From assembly GCA_031554215.1 (NCBI GenBank), contig JAVBKF010000028.1, forward strand, positions 1 to 46,633: a stretch of 46,633 bases of DNA. Reading direction: 5' to 3'. The position numbers were made by a program, and so were the translations under genes. This document shows positions 15,947-23,874 of the stretch, piece after piece (within the stretch, counting starts at the first letter, position 1; each line of letters opens with the position of its first letter). Origin of the DNA: JAVBKE01 sp031554215 (GTDB taxonomy: Bacteria > Bacillota > Bacilli > JARBTR01). A model generated the notes under the pieces. The model searched no databases, was not told the origin of the DNA, and worked only from the letters and a program-made list of their open reading frames with translations.

Positions 15947-17542
15947 ATGGCGAAGCATATTTTTGTAACTGGCGGAGTTGTTTCATCACTAGGGAAAGGG
16001 ATTACAGCATCATCACTAGGTCGATTATTAAAAAACCGTGGGCTGAAAGTGACCTTGCAGAAATTTGATCCTTATATCAATGTTGATCCTGGAACAATGA
16101 GTCCTTATCAACATGGTGAAGTATTTGTAACAGATGATGGTGCAGAAACTGATCTTGATTTGGGTCATTATGAGCGCTTTGTCGATGTGAATTTATCTGT
16201 CTATTCAAGCGTGACAACGGGGAAGATTTACTCATCTGTATTACAAAAGGAGCGCCGGGGAGATTACAATGGTGGTACCGTGCAAGTCATTCCCCATATC
16301 ACAAACGAAATTAAAGAACGTCTTTTTAGTGCTGAAAAGCATCAAGATGTCGATGTCGTTATTACTGAAATTGGCGGAACTGTAGGCGATATCGAGTCAT
16401 TGCCTTTCCTTGAGGCAATTCGCCAAGTGAAGCGCGATATTGGACGGAGCAATGTGATGTATATTCACTGTACATTGATTCCGTACATTAAGGCAGCGGG
16501 AGAAATGAAAACGAAGCCGACACAGCACAGTGTAAAGGAACTACGGTCACTTGGGATTCAACCAGATGTAATTGTTGTCCGAACAGAAACACCGATTACA
16601 GCGGAAATGAAAGATAAATTAGCGCTATTTTGTGATATTGACAGAAATGCCGTCGTTGAAGCTTGTGATAATGACACACTTTACGCTGTTCCGTTAGCAC
16701 TTGAGGCACAGGGGCTCGATCAGTATGTCTGTGATCACCTGCAACTAGATGCACCAGCAGCCAACATGGATGAGTGGAAGAAGCTGATTGAGCGTGTCAC
16801 CTGTCTGAATAAAAAGGTGAAGATTGGTCTTGTTGGAAAGTATGTTGAGCTACAAGATGCGTATATTTCTGTGAATGAGGCACTACGCCATGCAGGGTAT
16901 GCACTGGATGCAGAAATTGAAATTAAGTGGATACATGCTGAGCATGTAACAAGAGAAAATGTTGCTTCGTATTTAGAGGATGTCGACGGTGTACTTGTGC
17001 CAGGTGGATTTGGCGACCGCGGGATTGACGGTAAAATATTTGCGGCTGAGTATGCCCGCATCGAGAGGAAACCGTACTTTGGTATTTGTCTCGGCATGCA
17101 AATCGCTTCAATTGAATATGCTCGTCATCAGATGGGACTTCGCGGTGCGCATTCAGAAGAGCTAGCACCTGATACAGAGCACCCGATTATTTCACTATTA
17201 CCAGATCAACAGGATGTGACTGATTTAGGTGGAACGCTGCGTCTAGGACTCTACCCATGTCAGCTGAAAGAAGGATCAAAAGCTGCAGAGGCATATGGGA
17301 CCAATACAATTCAGGAACGCCATCGTCACCGCTATGAATTTAACAATGCTTATCGCGCGCAAATGGAAGCGGCAGGATTTATTTTTTCTGGCGTAAGTCC
17401 TGATAATCGCTTAGTTGAAATTATTGAACTACCAGACCATCCTTGGTTTATTGGTTGCCAGTTCCATCCTGAATTTATCTCAAGACCAGAACGCCCTCAC
17501 CCGCTATTCCAAGCTTTTGTACAAGCTGCGTTAGGGAGGTAA
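15947..17542 (+). CDS. pyrG: CTP synthase
   Basis: Catalyses the last step of pyrimidine nucleotide synthesis, UTP + Gln + ATP to CTP. The N-terminal amidoligase domain starts with the P-loop-like HIFVTGGVVSSLGKGITASS, and the FDPYINVDPGTMSPYQHGEVF block is intact. The C-terminal class I glutamine amidotransferase has catalytic Cys in YFGICLGMQ and the later HPEF. At 531 residues it is complete (B. subtilis 535). AAAGGAG lies just upstream of the ATG. Expression is predicted to be CTP-controlled through the GGGC leader and attenuator. Confidence 0.97.
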   Translation: MAKHIFVTGGVVSSLGKGITASSLGRLLKNRGLKVTLQKFDPYINVDPGTMSPYQHGEVFVTDDGAETDLDLGHYERFVDVNLSVYSSVTTGKIYSSVLQKERRGDYNGGTVQVIPHITNEIKERLFSAEKHQDVDVVITEIGGTVGDIESLPFLEAIRQVKRDIGRSNVMYIHCTLIPYIKAAGEMKTKPTQHSVKELRSLGIQPDVIVVRTETPITAEMKDKLALFCDIDRNAVVEACDNDTLYAVPLALEAQGLDQYVCDHLQLDAPAANMDEWKKLIERVTCLNKKVKIGLVGKYVELQDAYISVNEALRHAGYALDAEIEIKWIHAEHVTRENVASYLEDVDGVLVPGGFGDRGIDGKIFAAEYARIERKPYFGICLGMQIASIEYARHQMGLRGAHSEELAPDTEHPIISLLPDQQDVTDLGGTLRLGLYPCQLKEGSKAAEAYGTNTIQERHRHRYEFNNAYRAQMEAAGFIFSGVSPDNRLVEIIELPDHPWFIGCQFHPEFISRPERPHPLFQAFVQAALGR

Positions 17543-17655
17543 ATTGTACGATTTGTTGCTTCTGCTCTTGGTGGATGCCTTTGTAGTATCTCTGGCCTGA
17601 AAGCAGCGTGAAATGAAAATAAGGATAAGCGAGACCTAGTTCTATGCAATTAGCC

Positions 17656-17702
17656 CTGCTGTCATGGTTGTAACTGATTTACATCAGATTACATGACAGC
17701 AG
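17656..17702. repeat. 47-nt hairpin downstream of pyrG without a T-run
   Basis: CTGCTGTCATG (17656-17666) is perfectly complementary to 17692-17702, and the interior (GTAACTGA/TCAGATTAC) nearly continues the stem. There is no poly-T next to it; the nearest (TTTTTTT) is about 30 nt later. It may still help end pyrG transcription or may be a processed RNA structure. Confidence 0.6.
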
Positions 17703-17998
17703 TGTGATTGACTGGAAATGGTCTCTTTTTTTCGTTTGGGTTAGAACGAAACGCCCGTTTTGGTTTTGTTTGCTACCCTCCTCTAGCTCCTACAGTATGT
17801 ATCACTGCTGTTTTATCATAAAACTTCCGCATTTAGTCGTTGCCAGCTAATTTGGGCAAGCATATCCTATCCTATGGGATGTGAAGATCATCGGTTTTTT
17901 ATGGCGCAAGTGGCTTTCACAGGGAAAGACTATTTGATTTGTTCATCGGCTTGCGTGTGATGTACATCCAACATGAATTAGTAGTGGAGGTGAAAAAT
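17703..17998. other. Intergenic stretch upstream of the coat-like gene
   Basis: No gene was recognised. CATATCCTA at 17861-17869 matches a sigma-K type -10 (CATAnnnTA) but lacks a proper AC at -35 and is about 130 nt from the start codon. This is the position where B. subtilis has spo0F and the DUF2529 gene ywjG. Confidence 0.4.
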
Positions 17999-18436
17999 AT
18001 GAAGTTAGAAGACCTCAATTGGGAGAATGAAATCGAGAAGTGTTTCAATAATAATGATTGGAATGGGCTTGGTGAGGATGCTGCTAAAATGCTTTCTGCT
18101 GAGCGGAAAAGCAAGAGGGAGAAGATGGTGCCGAAAGAACGCTTTGCAGGCAAAGAATTAAAGGGTTATAAAGCACACAATAAGCGTAAAAAGCCTTGTT
18201 GCGCGCATCAGAATCCATTTAAGCATTATTGCTGGGACCCTTGCAAAGATCGCCACTGGCCTGCCTGCGATGATCCGTGCTGCAAGCCATGCAAGGATCA
18301 CTGGGAGCCATGTGAAGAGCATAAAGAAGATCCGTGCAAGGATCATCATAAGCCATGCAAAGAGCACAAAGATCCATGCAGGGATCACCATAAGCCACGC
18401 AAAGAGCACAAAGATCCATGTAAACCAAAACAGTAG
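17999..18436 (+). CDS. Cys/His-rich repeat protein, probable spore coat component
   Basis: A 145-residue, highly charged protein. The N-terminus (1-60) is acidic then basic, helical and without Cys. From about residue 62 it is packed with Cys, His, Lys, Asp and Pro (KPCCAHQNPFKHYCWDPCKD), ending in 14-residue tandem repeats of the form DPCKDHHKPCKEHK. Such composition is typical of cross-linked, metal-binding spore coat proteins, but I cannot match a named Cot family. Start: GGAGG (17986-17990) is 8 nt before ATG 17999, so upstream codons are excluded. One repeat has Cys replaced by Arg (HKPRKEHK). It sits alone with its own terminator. Confidence 0.6.
   Translation: MKLEDLNWENEIEKCFNNNDWNGLGEDAAKMLSAERKSKREKMVPKERFAGKELKGYKAHNKRKKPCCAHQNPFKHYCWDPCKDRHWPACDDPCCKPCKDHWEPCEEHKEDPCKDHHKPCKEHKDPCRDHHKPRKEHKDPCKPKQ
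18329..18421 (+). repeat. 42-bp in-frame tandem repeat in the coat-like gene
   Basis: Two full units (18329-18370 and 18371-18412) and a partial third start (18413 onward), each beginning GATCC[GA]TG. The units differ at only about six positions, so the duplication is fairly recent and length variation between strains is likely. Confidence 0.85.
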
Positions 18437-18502
18437 TAGCTTTAGTAAGCGCGTAGGTTAGCAATGTCGGATTTGAATTGGACGAAAAGGAACGGTTTTG
18501 AT

Positions 18503-18541
18503 AAATGGATGCATGGTTGTTAGATGCATTCATTTTTTTGC
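18503..18541 (+). terminator. Terminator of the coat-like gene
   Basis: AAATGGATGCAT (18503-18514) pairs with ATGCATTCATTT (18524-18535 region), followed by a run of Ts. Confidence 0.85.
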
Positions 18542-18987
18542 CGTAGAAAAGGAAAATTGGGCATTAAGGTGCTATCTTTATTTGCATAAAAATTAGGCTT
18601 TATTTGCATAAATACGATATATCATAGTAAAATTTTCATTTAACATATTTTTGACTATGGTAAAATACGGATGATGGAGTCCAGGGAATAGAAATAATAG
18701 TATAAAAATCAACAAATATTGAACAAGCGAACCCTTGGGAAATTGCAGGATCAAATTTGTTTAACGTTATAGGAAAGCATATCAATTACCGTAAGCACAC
18801 AAAAATAATTGCATATACAGTACCGAGTTGATAGATAGAAAAAATTAGCGCCTATTGAATCGTTTAGGACAAGTAGTGAAGAGGTGGGATTTGGCTTGCC
18901 TACACGGCAAGAATGAAATAAGCGTATGTATTGGCAACTGCTATTTAACGTAAAATAACAATCAACAGTCGAGGTAGGGGAAGCACT
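18542..18987 (+). promoter_or_regulatory. Long upstream region of the CorA-like gene with 14-bp direct repeats
   Basis: About 445 bases with no gene. TTTATTTGCATAAA occurs twice, at 18577-18590 and 18599-18612, 22 bp start to start (two helical turns), a spacing that favours cooperative protein binding on one DNA face. A TAAAAT near 18661 and other AT-rich boxes are present, but no convincing promoter could be chosen. Confidence 0.5.
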
Positions 18988-19923
18988 ATGAAAATTTTTG
19001 ATTTTATTGGTAAGCGTTTTGTCTCTGAGGATCAATTAACGATGACAAGTACATTAAACGAGTTCTGTATTATCTGCCGACCACATGAACTTGGGAAACT
19101 ACAATCTAGGTGCGATTTTGACGAGGTATTTGTCAAAGAGTGTACCGATACTATTTGCGATATACGCCATCGCTATCGTGCAGAATATGAATTTATTGGT
19201 CTTGTCGTCAACGAGATGCTTCCAAAAGGTCAGCTGGTCTCATGGGAAATTGATTTATTTGTATCAAAGCAGTATCTGGTCATTGTGCTGCCTGACCAAG
19301 TGAATGCAAATGCTACCGAGCTTGAAGAATTTTTGGAACAGGCACTTTTGAAAGATGCGGATATCAACCGGGTGCTCTATGAAGTGCTCCACAAACTGAT
19401 TCTTTTTTCGACTGATTGTTTAGAAGCACTAGAAGATCAGCTGGAAATGGTGCAGGAAGATGTTATTCGCTATGTGAGTCAGGAACAGTTTGGCAAGATG
19501 AATCAGCTAAGAAAAGTTGTCTATACGATACGAAAGCAGTTAAGACTGACTACCTATGTCAGTGAGGAGATTCTTGTCAATGAGAATGGGATTTTGACAG
19601 AGGTCGGTATTTCGTTATTCAAAGACACAAATAATCGCTTCAGGAGACTATATGGATTTACCGAGAATCTGTATGATTTCAGCAATCGGCTCCTCGATTC
19701 CTACGATAGTAGGCTCTCGATGAAAACCAACGAATCCGTAAACAAATTGACGATTCTCACCATCTTTTTTGGTCCGCTAACGGTTATCACGGGAATTTAT
19801 GGAATGAATTTCACCCACATGCCAGAACTCAAGTGGCAATATGGTTATTTTGTTGTTTTGGCGATAATGGGTTTTGTCACTTGCGGTATTTATCTCATTT
19901 TGAGACGGAAAAAGTGGCTTTAA
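18988..19923 (+). CDS. CorA-family divalent cation transporter
   Basis: A 311-residue CorA/MIT-family channel, normally a pentamer importing Mg2+ (sometimes Co2+ or Ni2+). A large N-terminal cytoplasmic domain ends in a long helix rich in Glu/Gln (about 145-250). Two C-terminal membrane helices follow: TILTIFFGPLTVITGIYG ending in the signature GMN (YGMNF, about residue 275), then YFVVLAIMGFVTCGIYLIL. The basic tail RRKKWL is typical. GAGG and GGGG sequences precede the ATG. The long upstream region with direct repeats suggests its own regulation, but no magnesium riboswitch could be recognised. Confidence 0.85.
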   Translation: MKIFDFIGKRFVSEDQLTMTSTLNEFCIICRPHELGKLQSRCDFDEVFVKECTDTICDIRHRYRAEYEFIGLVVNEMLPKGQLVSWEIDLFVSKQYLVIVLPDQVNANATELEEFLEQALLKDADINRVLYEVLHKLILFSTDCLEALEDQLEMVQEDVIRYVSQEQFGKMNQLRKVVYTIRKQLRLTTYVSEEILVNENGILTEVGISLFKDTNNRFRRLYGFTENLYDFSNRLLDSYDSRLSMKTNESVNKLTILTIFFGPLTVITGIYGMNFTHMPELKWQYGYFVVLAIMGFVTCGIYLILRRKKWL

Positions 19924-20038
19924 CACGATTTTTATAAGAAAAAAGCATCAATTGTAAAAAAAATTTAAAATCTGCTTGGTTGAAACGGTAAAAATTTGTT
20001 ATCCTATAGAGGTTAGTAAAAAAGAGGAGGATTTTTTC

Positions 20039-20893
20039 ATGCCATTAGTATCAATGAAAGACATGTTAATCAAAGCAAGAGAAGGAAAGTATGCTGTAGG
20101 GCAATACAACATAAATAATCTTGAGTGGACACAGGGAATCCTGCAAGCTGCTGAAGAGACTAAATCACCTGTAATTCTTGGTGTTTCAGAAGGTGCTGCT
20201 CGTTATATGGGTGGTTTCAAACTAGCTGTTGAGATGACGAAAGCGTTAATGGAAGAGTACAAAATTACGGTTCCAGTTGCAATTCATCTTGATCATGGTT
20301 CTAGTTTTGAAAAATGTAAGGAAGCTATTGATGCTGGATTTACTTCAGTAATGATTGATGCTTCACATCATTCATTTGCTGAAAACATTGAAATTACGAA
20401 GAAGGTTGTTGACTATGCACATGCGCGCAATGTGTCTGTTGAGGCTGAACTTGGTACTGTCGGTGGACAAGAAGATGACGTGTCTGGTGATATTATATAT
20501 GCTAACCCACAAGAGTGTAAGGAACTAGTTGAAAAGACAGGCATTGATTGCTTAGCACCAGCACTAGGATCAGTACACGGACCATACAAAGGCGAGCCAA
20601 AACTTGGTTTTGCTGAAATGGAGCAGATTGGTAATGAAATTGGATTACCACTTGTTCTTCATGGGGGAAGCGGAATTCCACTTGACCAAATTAAGAAATC
20701 AATTTCACTTGGTACTGCAAAAATCAATGTGAACACTGAAAATCAAATCGAAGGCACAAAAGCAGTACGTGAGTTCTTAGCGAAGGATGCAGTAGCCTAT
20801 GATCCAAGAACTTATTTAACACCTTTGCGTAATGCAATTAAGCAAACAGTGATGGGCAAAGTGAAAGACTTTGGTACTGAGAATAAAGCGTAG
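20039..20893 (+). CDS. fbaA: Class II fructose-bisphosphate aldolase
   Basis: A zinc-dependent glycolytic and gluconeogenic enzyme that cleaves fructose-1,6-bisphosphate. The frame is open further upstream, but GAGGAGG (20024-20030) is 8 nt before ATG 20039, giving the expected MPLVSMKDML start and 284 residues (B. subtilis 285). Zinc and substrate motifs are intact: HLDHGSSFE (about 81-89), EAELGTVGGQED, and LVLHGGSGIP (about 205-214). Promoter: TTGGTT and extended TGTTATCCT around 19976-20005. In B. subtilis this gene follows pyrG and spo0F; here a coat-like gene and a CorA gene intervene. Confidence 0.95.
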   Translation: MPLVSMKDMLIKAREGKYAVGQYNINNLEWTQGILQAAEETKSPVILGVSEGAARYMGGFKLAVEMTKALMEEYKITVPVAIHLDHGSSFEKCKEAIDAGFTSVMIDASHHSFAENIEITKKVVDYAHARNVSVEAELGTVGGQEDDVSGDIIYANPQECKELVEKTGIDCLAPALGSVHGPYKGEPKLGFAEMEQIGNEIGLPLVLHGGSGIPLDQIKKSISLGTAKINVNTENQIEGTKAVREFLAKDAVAYDPRTYLTPLRNAIKQTVMGKVKDFGTENKA

Positions 20894-20911
20894 TTCGTTT
20901 TATACACAGAA

Positions 20912-20946
20912 AACATGTTATGCTATAGTAGGCATAGCATGTTTTT
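20912..20946 (+). terminator. Terminator of fbaA
   Basis: AACATG and TATGC pair with GCATA and CATGTT around an 8-nt loop, followed by TTTTTTG. Confidence 0.85.
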
Positions 20947-21052
20947 TGTTATGAGGAGGCGGAACTGTTCTTTCGCCTGAGGCCAAGAAATCAATTGACT
21001 TTCATAGGGTGAGGAATCCTTAGGAGTCTGAAATAGAATGGAGAGATTGATA

Positions 21053-21397
21053 TTGTCTACTTTACCAAGTTGTCCGAAATGCCAATCGGCATACACGTAT
21101 GAGGATGGTGATGTTTTTGTTTGTCCAGAATGTGCTCACGAATGGCCACAAACAAGTGCTACAGAAGTTGAAGCAGAAAAGGTTATCAAAGACGCGAATG
21201 GGAATGTGCTTGCTGAGGGTGATTCCGTCACAGTGATTAAAGACCTGAAAGTGAAAGGGAGTTCATCTGCCATCAAAATGGGAACGAAAGTGAAAAGCAT
21301 TCGACTAGTTGATGGTGCTGATGATCATGATATCGCTTGCAAAATTGATGGCTTTGGTAGTATGTATTTGAAATCGCAATTTGTTAAGAAGATCTAA
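21053..21397 (+). CDS. yjdM: YjdM/PhnA-family zinc-ribbon protein
   Basis: A small protein of the YjdM (older name PhnA) family. Despite the historical phosphonate label its function is unresolved. A zinc ribbon is formed by CPKC (about 6-9) and CPEC (about 24-27). The SH3-like C-terminal domain has the family signature VIKDANGNVLAEGDSVTVIK, then KVKGSSSAIKMGTKVKSIRL and CKIDGFGSMYLKSQFVKK. I favour TTG 21053 because GGAGAG lies 7 nt upstream and the resulting N-terminus aligns with known relatives. ATG 21038 (with TAGGAG 11 nt upstream) would add five residues. Confidence 0.85.
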   Translation: MSTLPSCPKCQSAYTYEDGDVFVCPECAHEWPQTSATEVEAEKVIKDANGNVLAEGDSVTVIKDLKVKGSSSAIKMGTKVKSIRLVDGADDHDIACKIDGFGSMYLKSQFVKKI

Positions 21398-21497
21398 TGT
21401 GGACAAAAACAACTGATTGAGACAGGGTATGCAATTTGTCTAGCATGATGGTTCAGTGATGATGTTTGAGGTAAATATAAGCATGAGGTGAATGTAA

Positions 21498-21935
21498 ATG
21501 GTTGTACGTATTTCACAGAAGTCAGCAATTTTAATCGAGCGTGCGCGTCATTGTGGCTATGCTGATGAGGCACTAGCTTCAATTATAGCGAATGAAGATG
21601 TAGCAGGTTTAGCGCGTGCAGAGGATGAAGCGTATCAATACGATGATTTTTTCAGCTATGCAAAGGAATATGGCGACGACCTGATGTTGGCTGTGACCTC
21701 AGGATATCAAATTAAATTTAATACGATTAATGGGTTAAAGATTTGGTTAGTTAATAAGATTGGTATTAAAGCTGATCTTGATTATAATGTCGGTGATAGC
21801 CGGCTCGTGAACGTACCACTAACATCTGAACAACTAGCAATTGTTCGTGCTACAATTGCTTCTAATTGGAAGGTTATAGATCACGAAACCAGTTATGAAA
21901 TTGTGTTAGCAGCTGTTTGGCAGGAAGAGCAGTGA
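21498..21935 (+). CDS. Conserved-looking hypothetical protein
   Basis: A 145-residue soluble, acidic protein with no signal peptide or membrane helix. The N-terminal half is helical (AILIERARHCGYADEALASI, then an Ala/Glu/Asp-rich segment). A DDFFSYAKEYGDD motif follows, and the C-terminal half is beta-rich. AGGTGA lies 7 nt upstream of the ATG. Codon use and composition match neighbouring genes, so it is probably real. I do not recognise a family. It lies between yjdM and the folate cluster, with a GATACC microrepeat directly after its stop. Confidence 0.55.
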   Translation: MVVRISQKSAILIERARHCGYADEALASIIANEDVAGLARAEDEAYQYDDFFSYAKEYGDDLMLAVTSGYQIKFNTINGLKIWLVNKIGIKADLDYNVGDSRLVNVPLTSEQLAIVRATIASNWKVIDHETSYEIVLAAVWQEEQ

Positions 21936-21945
21936 GCAGCGAGAG

Positions 21946-21964
21946 CGATACCGATACCGATACC
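21946..21964 (+). repeat. CGATAC microrepeat
   Basis: Three tandem copies of the hexamer CGATAC followed by a partial fourth (C), within 15 nt of the preceding stop codon. Slippage-prone; no function inferred. Confidence 0.8.
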
Positions 21965-22052
21965 GTTAGTGGGATACCAATAATTTTAGGTGCATAACCG
22001 GGTTATTTGGTGTTCATAGTGATGGCTTGTTAAGGTGACCCCCTTAATTGGT

Positions 22053-22080
22053 TTGCTTTTCTATTAAGATTTGTTAGAAT
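22053..22080 (+). promoter_or_regulatory. Promoter of the folate cluster
   Basis: TTGCTT (22053-22058), a 16-nt spacer, and TAGAAT (22075-22080) preceded by TG, an extended -10. It lies about 47 nt before the folP start. Confidence 0.6.
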
Positions 22081-22126
22081 AAGGGAACATTTATAAGAGC
22101 AAGCCTCAGTGAAAGGAGTGATGGAT

Positions 22127-22951
22127 GTGCAGGTTGGTTCTTATCAGCTCGATTTTTCGAGACGTACAATCATCATGGGGATTTTAAATGTAACCCCCGA
22201 TTCTTTTTCAGATGGCGGCCGGTATACTACACTCGATCAGGCTCTTTTTCATGCGGAAAAAATGATTCGTGAGGGTGCTGATCTAATTGATATTGGCGGG
22301 GAATCGACTCGTCCCGGAGCATCTAAAGTTTCTTTAGATGAGGAATTAGAACGGGTGATACCAGTGATTGAACGATTAACAAGTCATCTTGATGTTCCGA
22401 TATCAATTGATACCTATAAGTCAGAAGTAGCGAAAGAAGCGCTTAAGGCAGGTGTTTCAATGATTAATGATGTTTGGGGGGCAAAAGCCGATCCGGCGAT
22501 GGCGATCGTCGCTGCAGAATCAGGTATGCCGATTGTTTTAATGCATAACCGTGATCAGCCTGTGTATACGGATTTGATTCAAGATGTAATTGCTGATCTT
22601 GAGGAGAGTGTAGCACTTTTAGTAGACGCGGGCGTGCGTAAGGAACAAATTATCCTAGATCCTGGGTTTGGTTTTGCGAAAACGGTAGCCGACAACTTGG
22701 TGCTGATGCGCCATTTACATGAGATTGTTGCGCTTGGGTACCCTGTCCTACTCGGCACATCGAGAAAATCAACTATTGGAGCAGTACTCGGACTGCCGGC
22801 TTCAGAGCGCATAGAAGGAACAGGTGCCACTGTCTGTTATGGTGTTAGCCAAGGATGTAAGCTTGTTCGGGTTCACGACGTGAAAGAAATAGCACGGATG
22901 ACAAAAATGATGGATGCAATGTTAGGGAAAGAGGTGGCGGAAATTGGATAA
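22127..22951 (+). CDS. folP: Dihydropteroate synthase
   Basis: Condenses p-aminobenzoate with dihydropterin pyrophosphate in folate synthesis; it is the sulfonamide target. The TIM-barrel motifs are intact: MGILNVTPDSFSDGGRY, IDIGGESTRPGA, SIDTYKSEVA, INDVWG, LDPGFGFAKT and LGTSRKSTIG near the C-terminus. I start at GTG 22127: AAAGGAG (22112-22118) is 8 nt upstream, while the GTG at 22109 lies before that site. The product is 274 residues. It overlaps the next gene by 8 nt. The p-aminobenzoate genes (pabA/B/C) that precede it in B. subtilis are absent here. Confidence 0.93.
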   Translation: MQVGSYQLDFSRRTIIMGILNVTPDSFSDGGRYTTLDQALFHAEKMIREGADLIDIGGESTRPGASKVSLDEELERVIPVIERLTSHLDVPISIDTYKSEVAKEALKAGVSMINDVWGAKADPAMAIVAAESGMPIVLMHNRDQPVYTDLIQDVIADLEESVALLVDAGVRKEQIILDPGFGFAKTVADNLVLMRHLHEIVALGYPVLLGTSRKSTIGAVLGLPASERIEGTGATVCYGVSQGCKLVRVHDVKEIARMTKMMDAMLGKEVAEIG

Positions 22952-23804
22952 AATCATTTTAAATGATATGTTGTTTTATGGCTATCACGGTGTACTACTG
23001 GAGGAGACGAAACTCGGTCAGAAGTTCCGCGTAGATATCGAATTATTTCTTAATTTAGCAGCTGCAGGGCGTACGGATGATTTAACAACAACAGTCAGTT
23101 ACGTGGATGTGTTTCAACTTTGTAAGGCGTTAGTTGAAGGAACGCCTTGTAAGCTAATCGAGACACTGGCTGAAAGCATCGCCAGTGAAGTGTTAGCATC
23201 ATTTGAACAAGTTGATGTTTGTGCTGTCAAAGTTGTAAAAGAAAATCCGCCGATACCAGGACTACTTGGTGCGGCAACGATACAAATTGAGCGAAAACAG
23301 TTACGTCATAACGTTTACCTCTCGCTGGGAACAAATATAGGCGAGCGTGAAAGTCTCCTACTTGATGCGTTATTTAAAATGAATACGCACCCTGAGGTTA
23401 AAGTGGTGAGAAGGTCTCCGGTTTATGAGACAGAGCCAGTTGGCTTTACTGATCAAGCAACCTTTTTGAATGTTGTGATACAGGTGCAGACAGCATTGAC
23501 ACCTCAGCAACTGCTCAGCCACTGTCAGGACATTGAACATTTGTTAGGACGGAAGCGGTCAATTCGTTGGGGTCCACGCACAATGGACATTGATATTTTA
23601 TTGTATGATGAACTAATTATCCAAGAAGAGAGCTTAACCATCCCACATCCACGGATGCATGAACGTTCATTTGTACTAGCACCACTGGCTGATCTTGATC
23701 CTGAACTGATGATTCCAAGACAGCAACAAACGGTCAGCGACCTTGCATCAGAATTACCTGATCGTGAAGGTGTACATAAATGGGATAAAGATTTAGAAAA
23801 CTAA
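22944..23804 (+). CDS. folBK: Fused dihydroneopterin aldolase / HPPK
   Basis: One 286-residue protein carries two consecutive folate enzymes. Residues 1-118 are FolB (dihydroneopterin aldolase: NDMLFYGYHGVLLEETKLGQ, then the catalytic Lys region VKVVKENPPIPG). Residues 124-286 are FolK (6-hydroxymethyl-dihydropterin pyrophosphokinase: VYLSLGTNIGERESLL, SPVYETEPVG, RWGPRTMDIDILLYD, IPHPRMHERSFVLAPL). The junction (IQIERKQLRHNVYLS) is short and no stop or internal start intervenes. It starts at TTG with GAGGTGG upstream and overlaps folP by 8 nt, implying translational coupling. In B. subtilis the genes are separate; fused forms are known in some streptococci. Confidence 0.93.
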   Translation: MDKIILNDMLFYGYHGVLLEETKLGQKFRVDIELFLNLAAAGRTDDLTTTVSYVDVFQLCKALVEGTPCKLIETLAESIASEVLASFEQVDVCAVKVVKENPPIPGLLGAATIQIERKQLRHNVYLSLGTNIGERESLLLDALFKMNTHPEVKVVRRSPVYETEPVGFTDQATFLNVVIQVQTALTPQQLLSHCQDIEHLLGRKRSIRWGPRTMDIDILLYDELIIQEESLTIPHPRMHERSFVLAPLADLDPELMIPRQQQTVSDLASELPDREGVHKWDKDLEN

Positions 23805-23874
23805 GGTCAGCGTGTACGAAGACAGCTGCTGTACATGAATCAAAACTGTCAAATCAGTAGTAGGGAGATAGACA

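Noticed and set aside
18158..18533. Two hydrophobic or repetitive minus-strand ORFs
   Set aside because: Antisense shadows of the Cys/His repeats of the coat-like gene.
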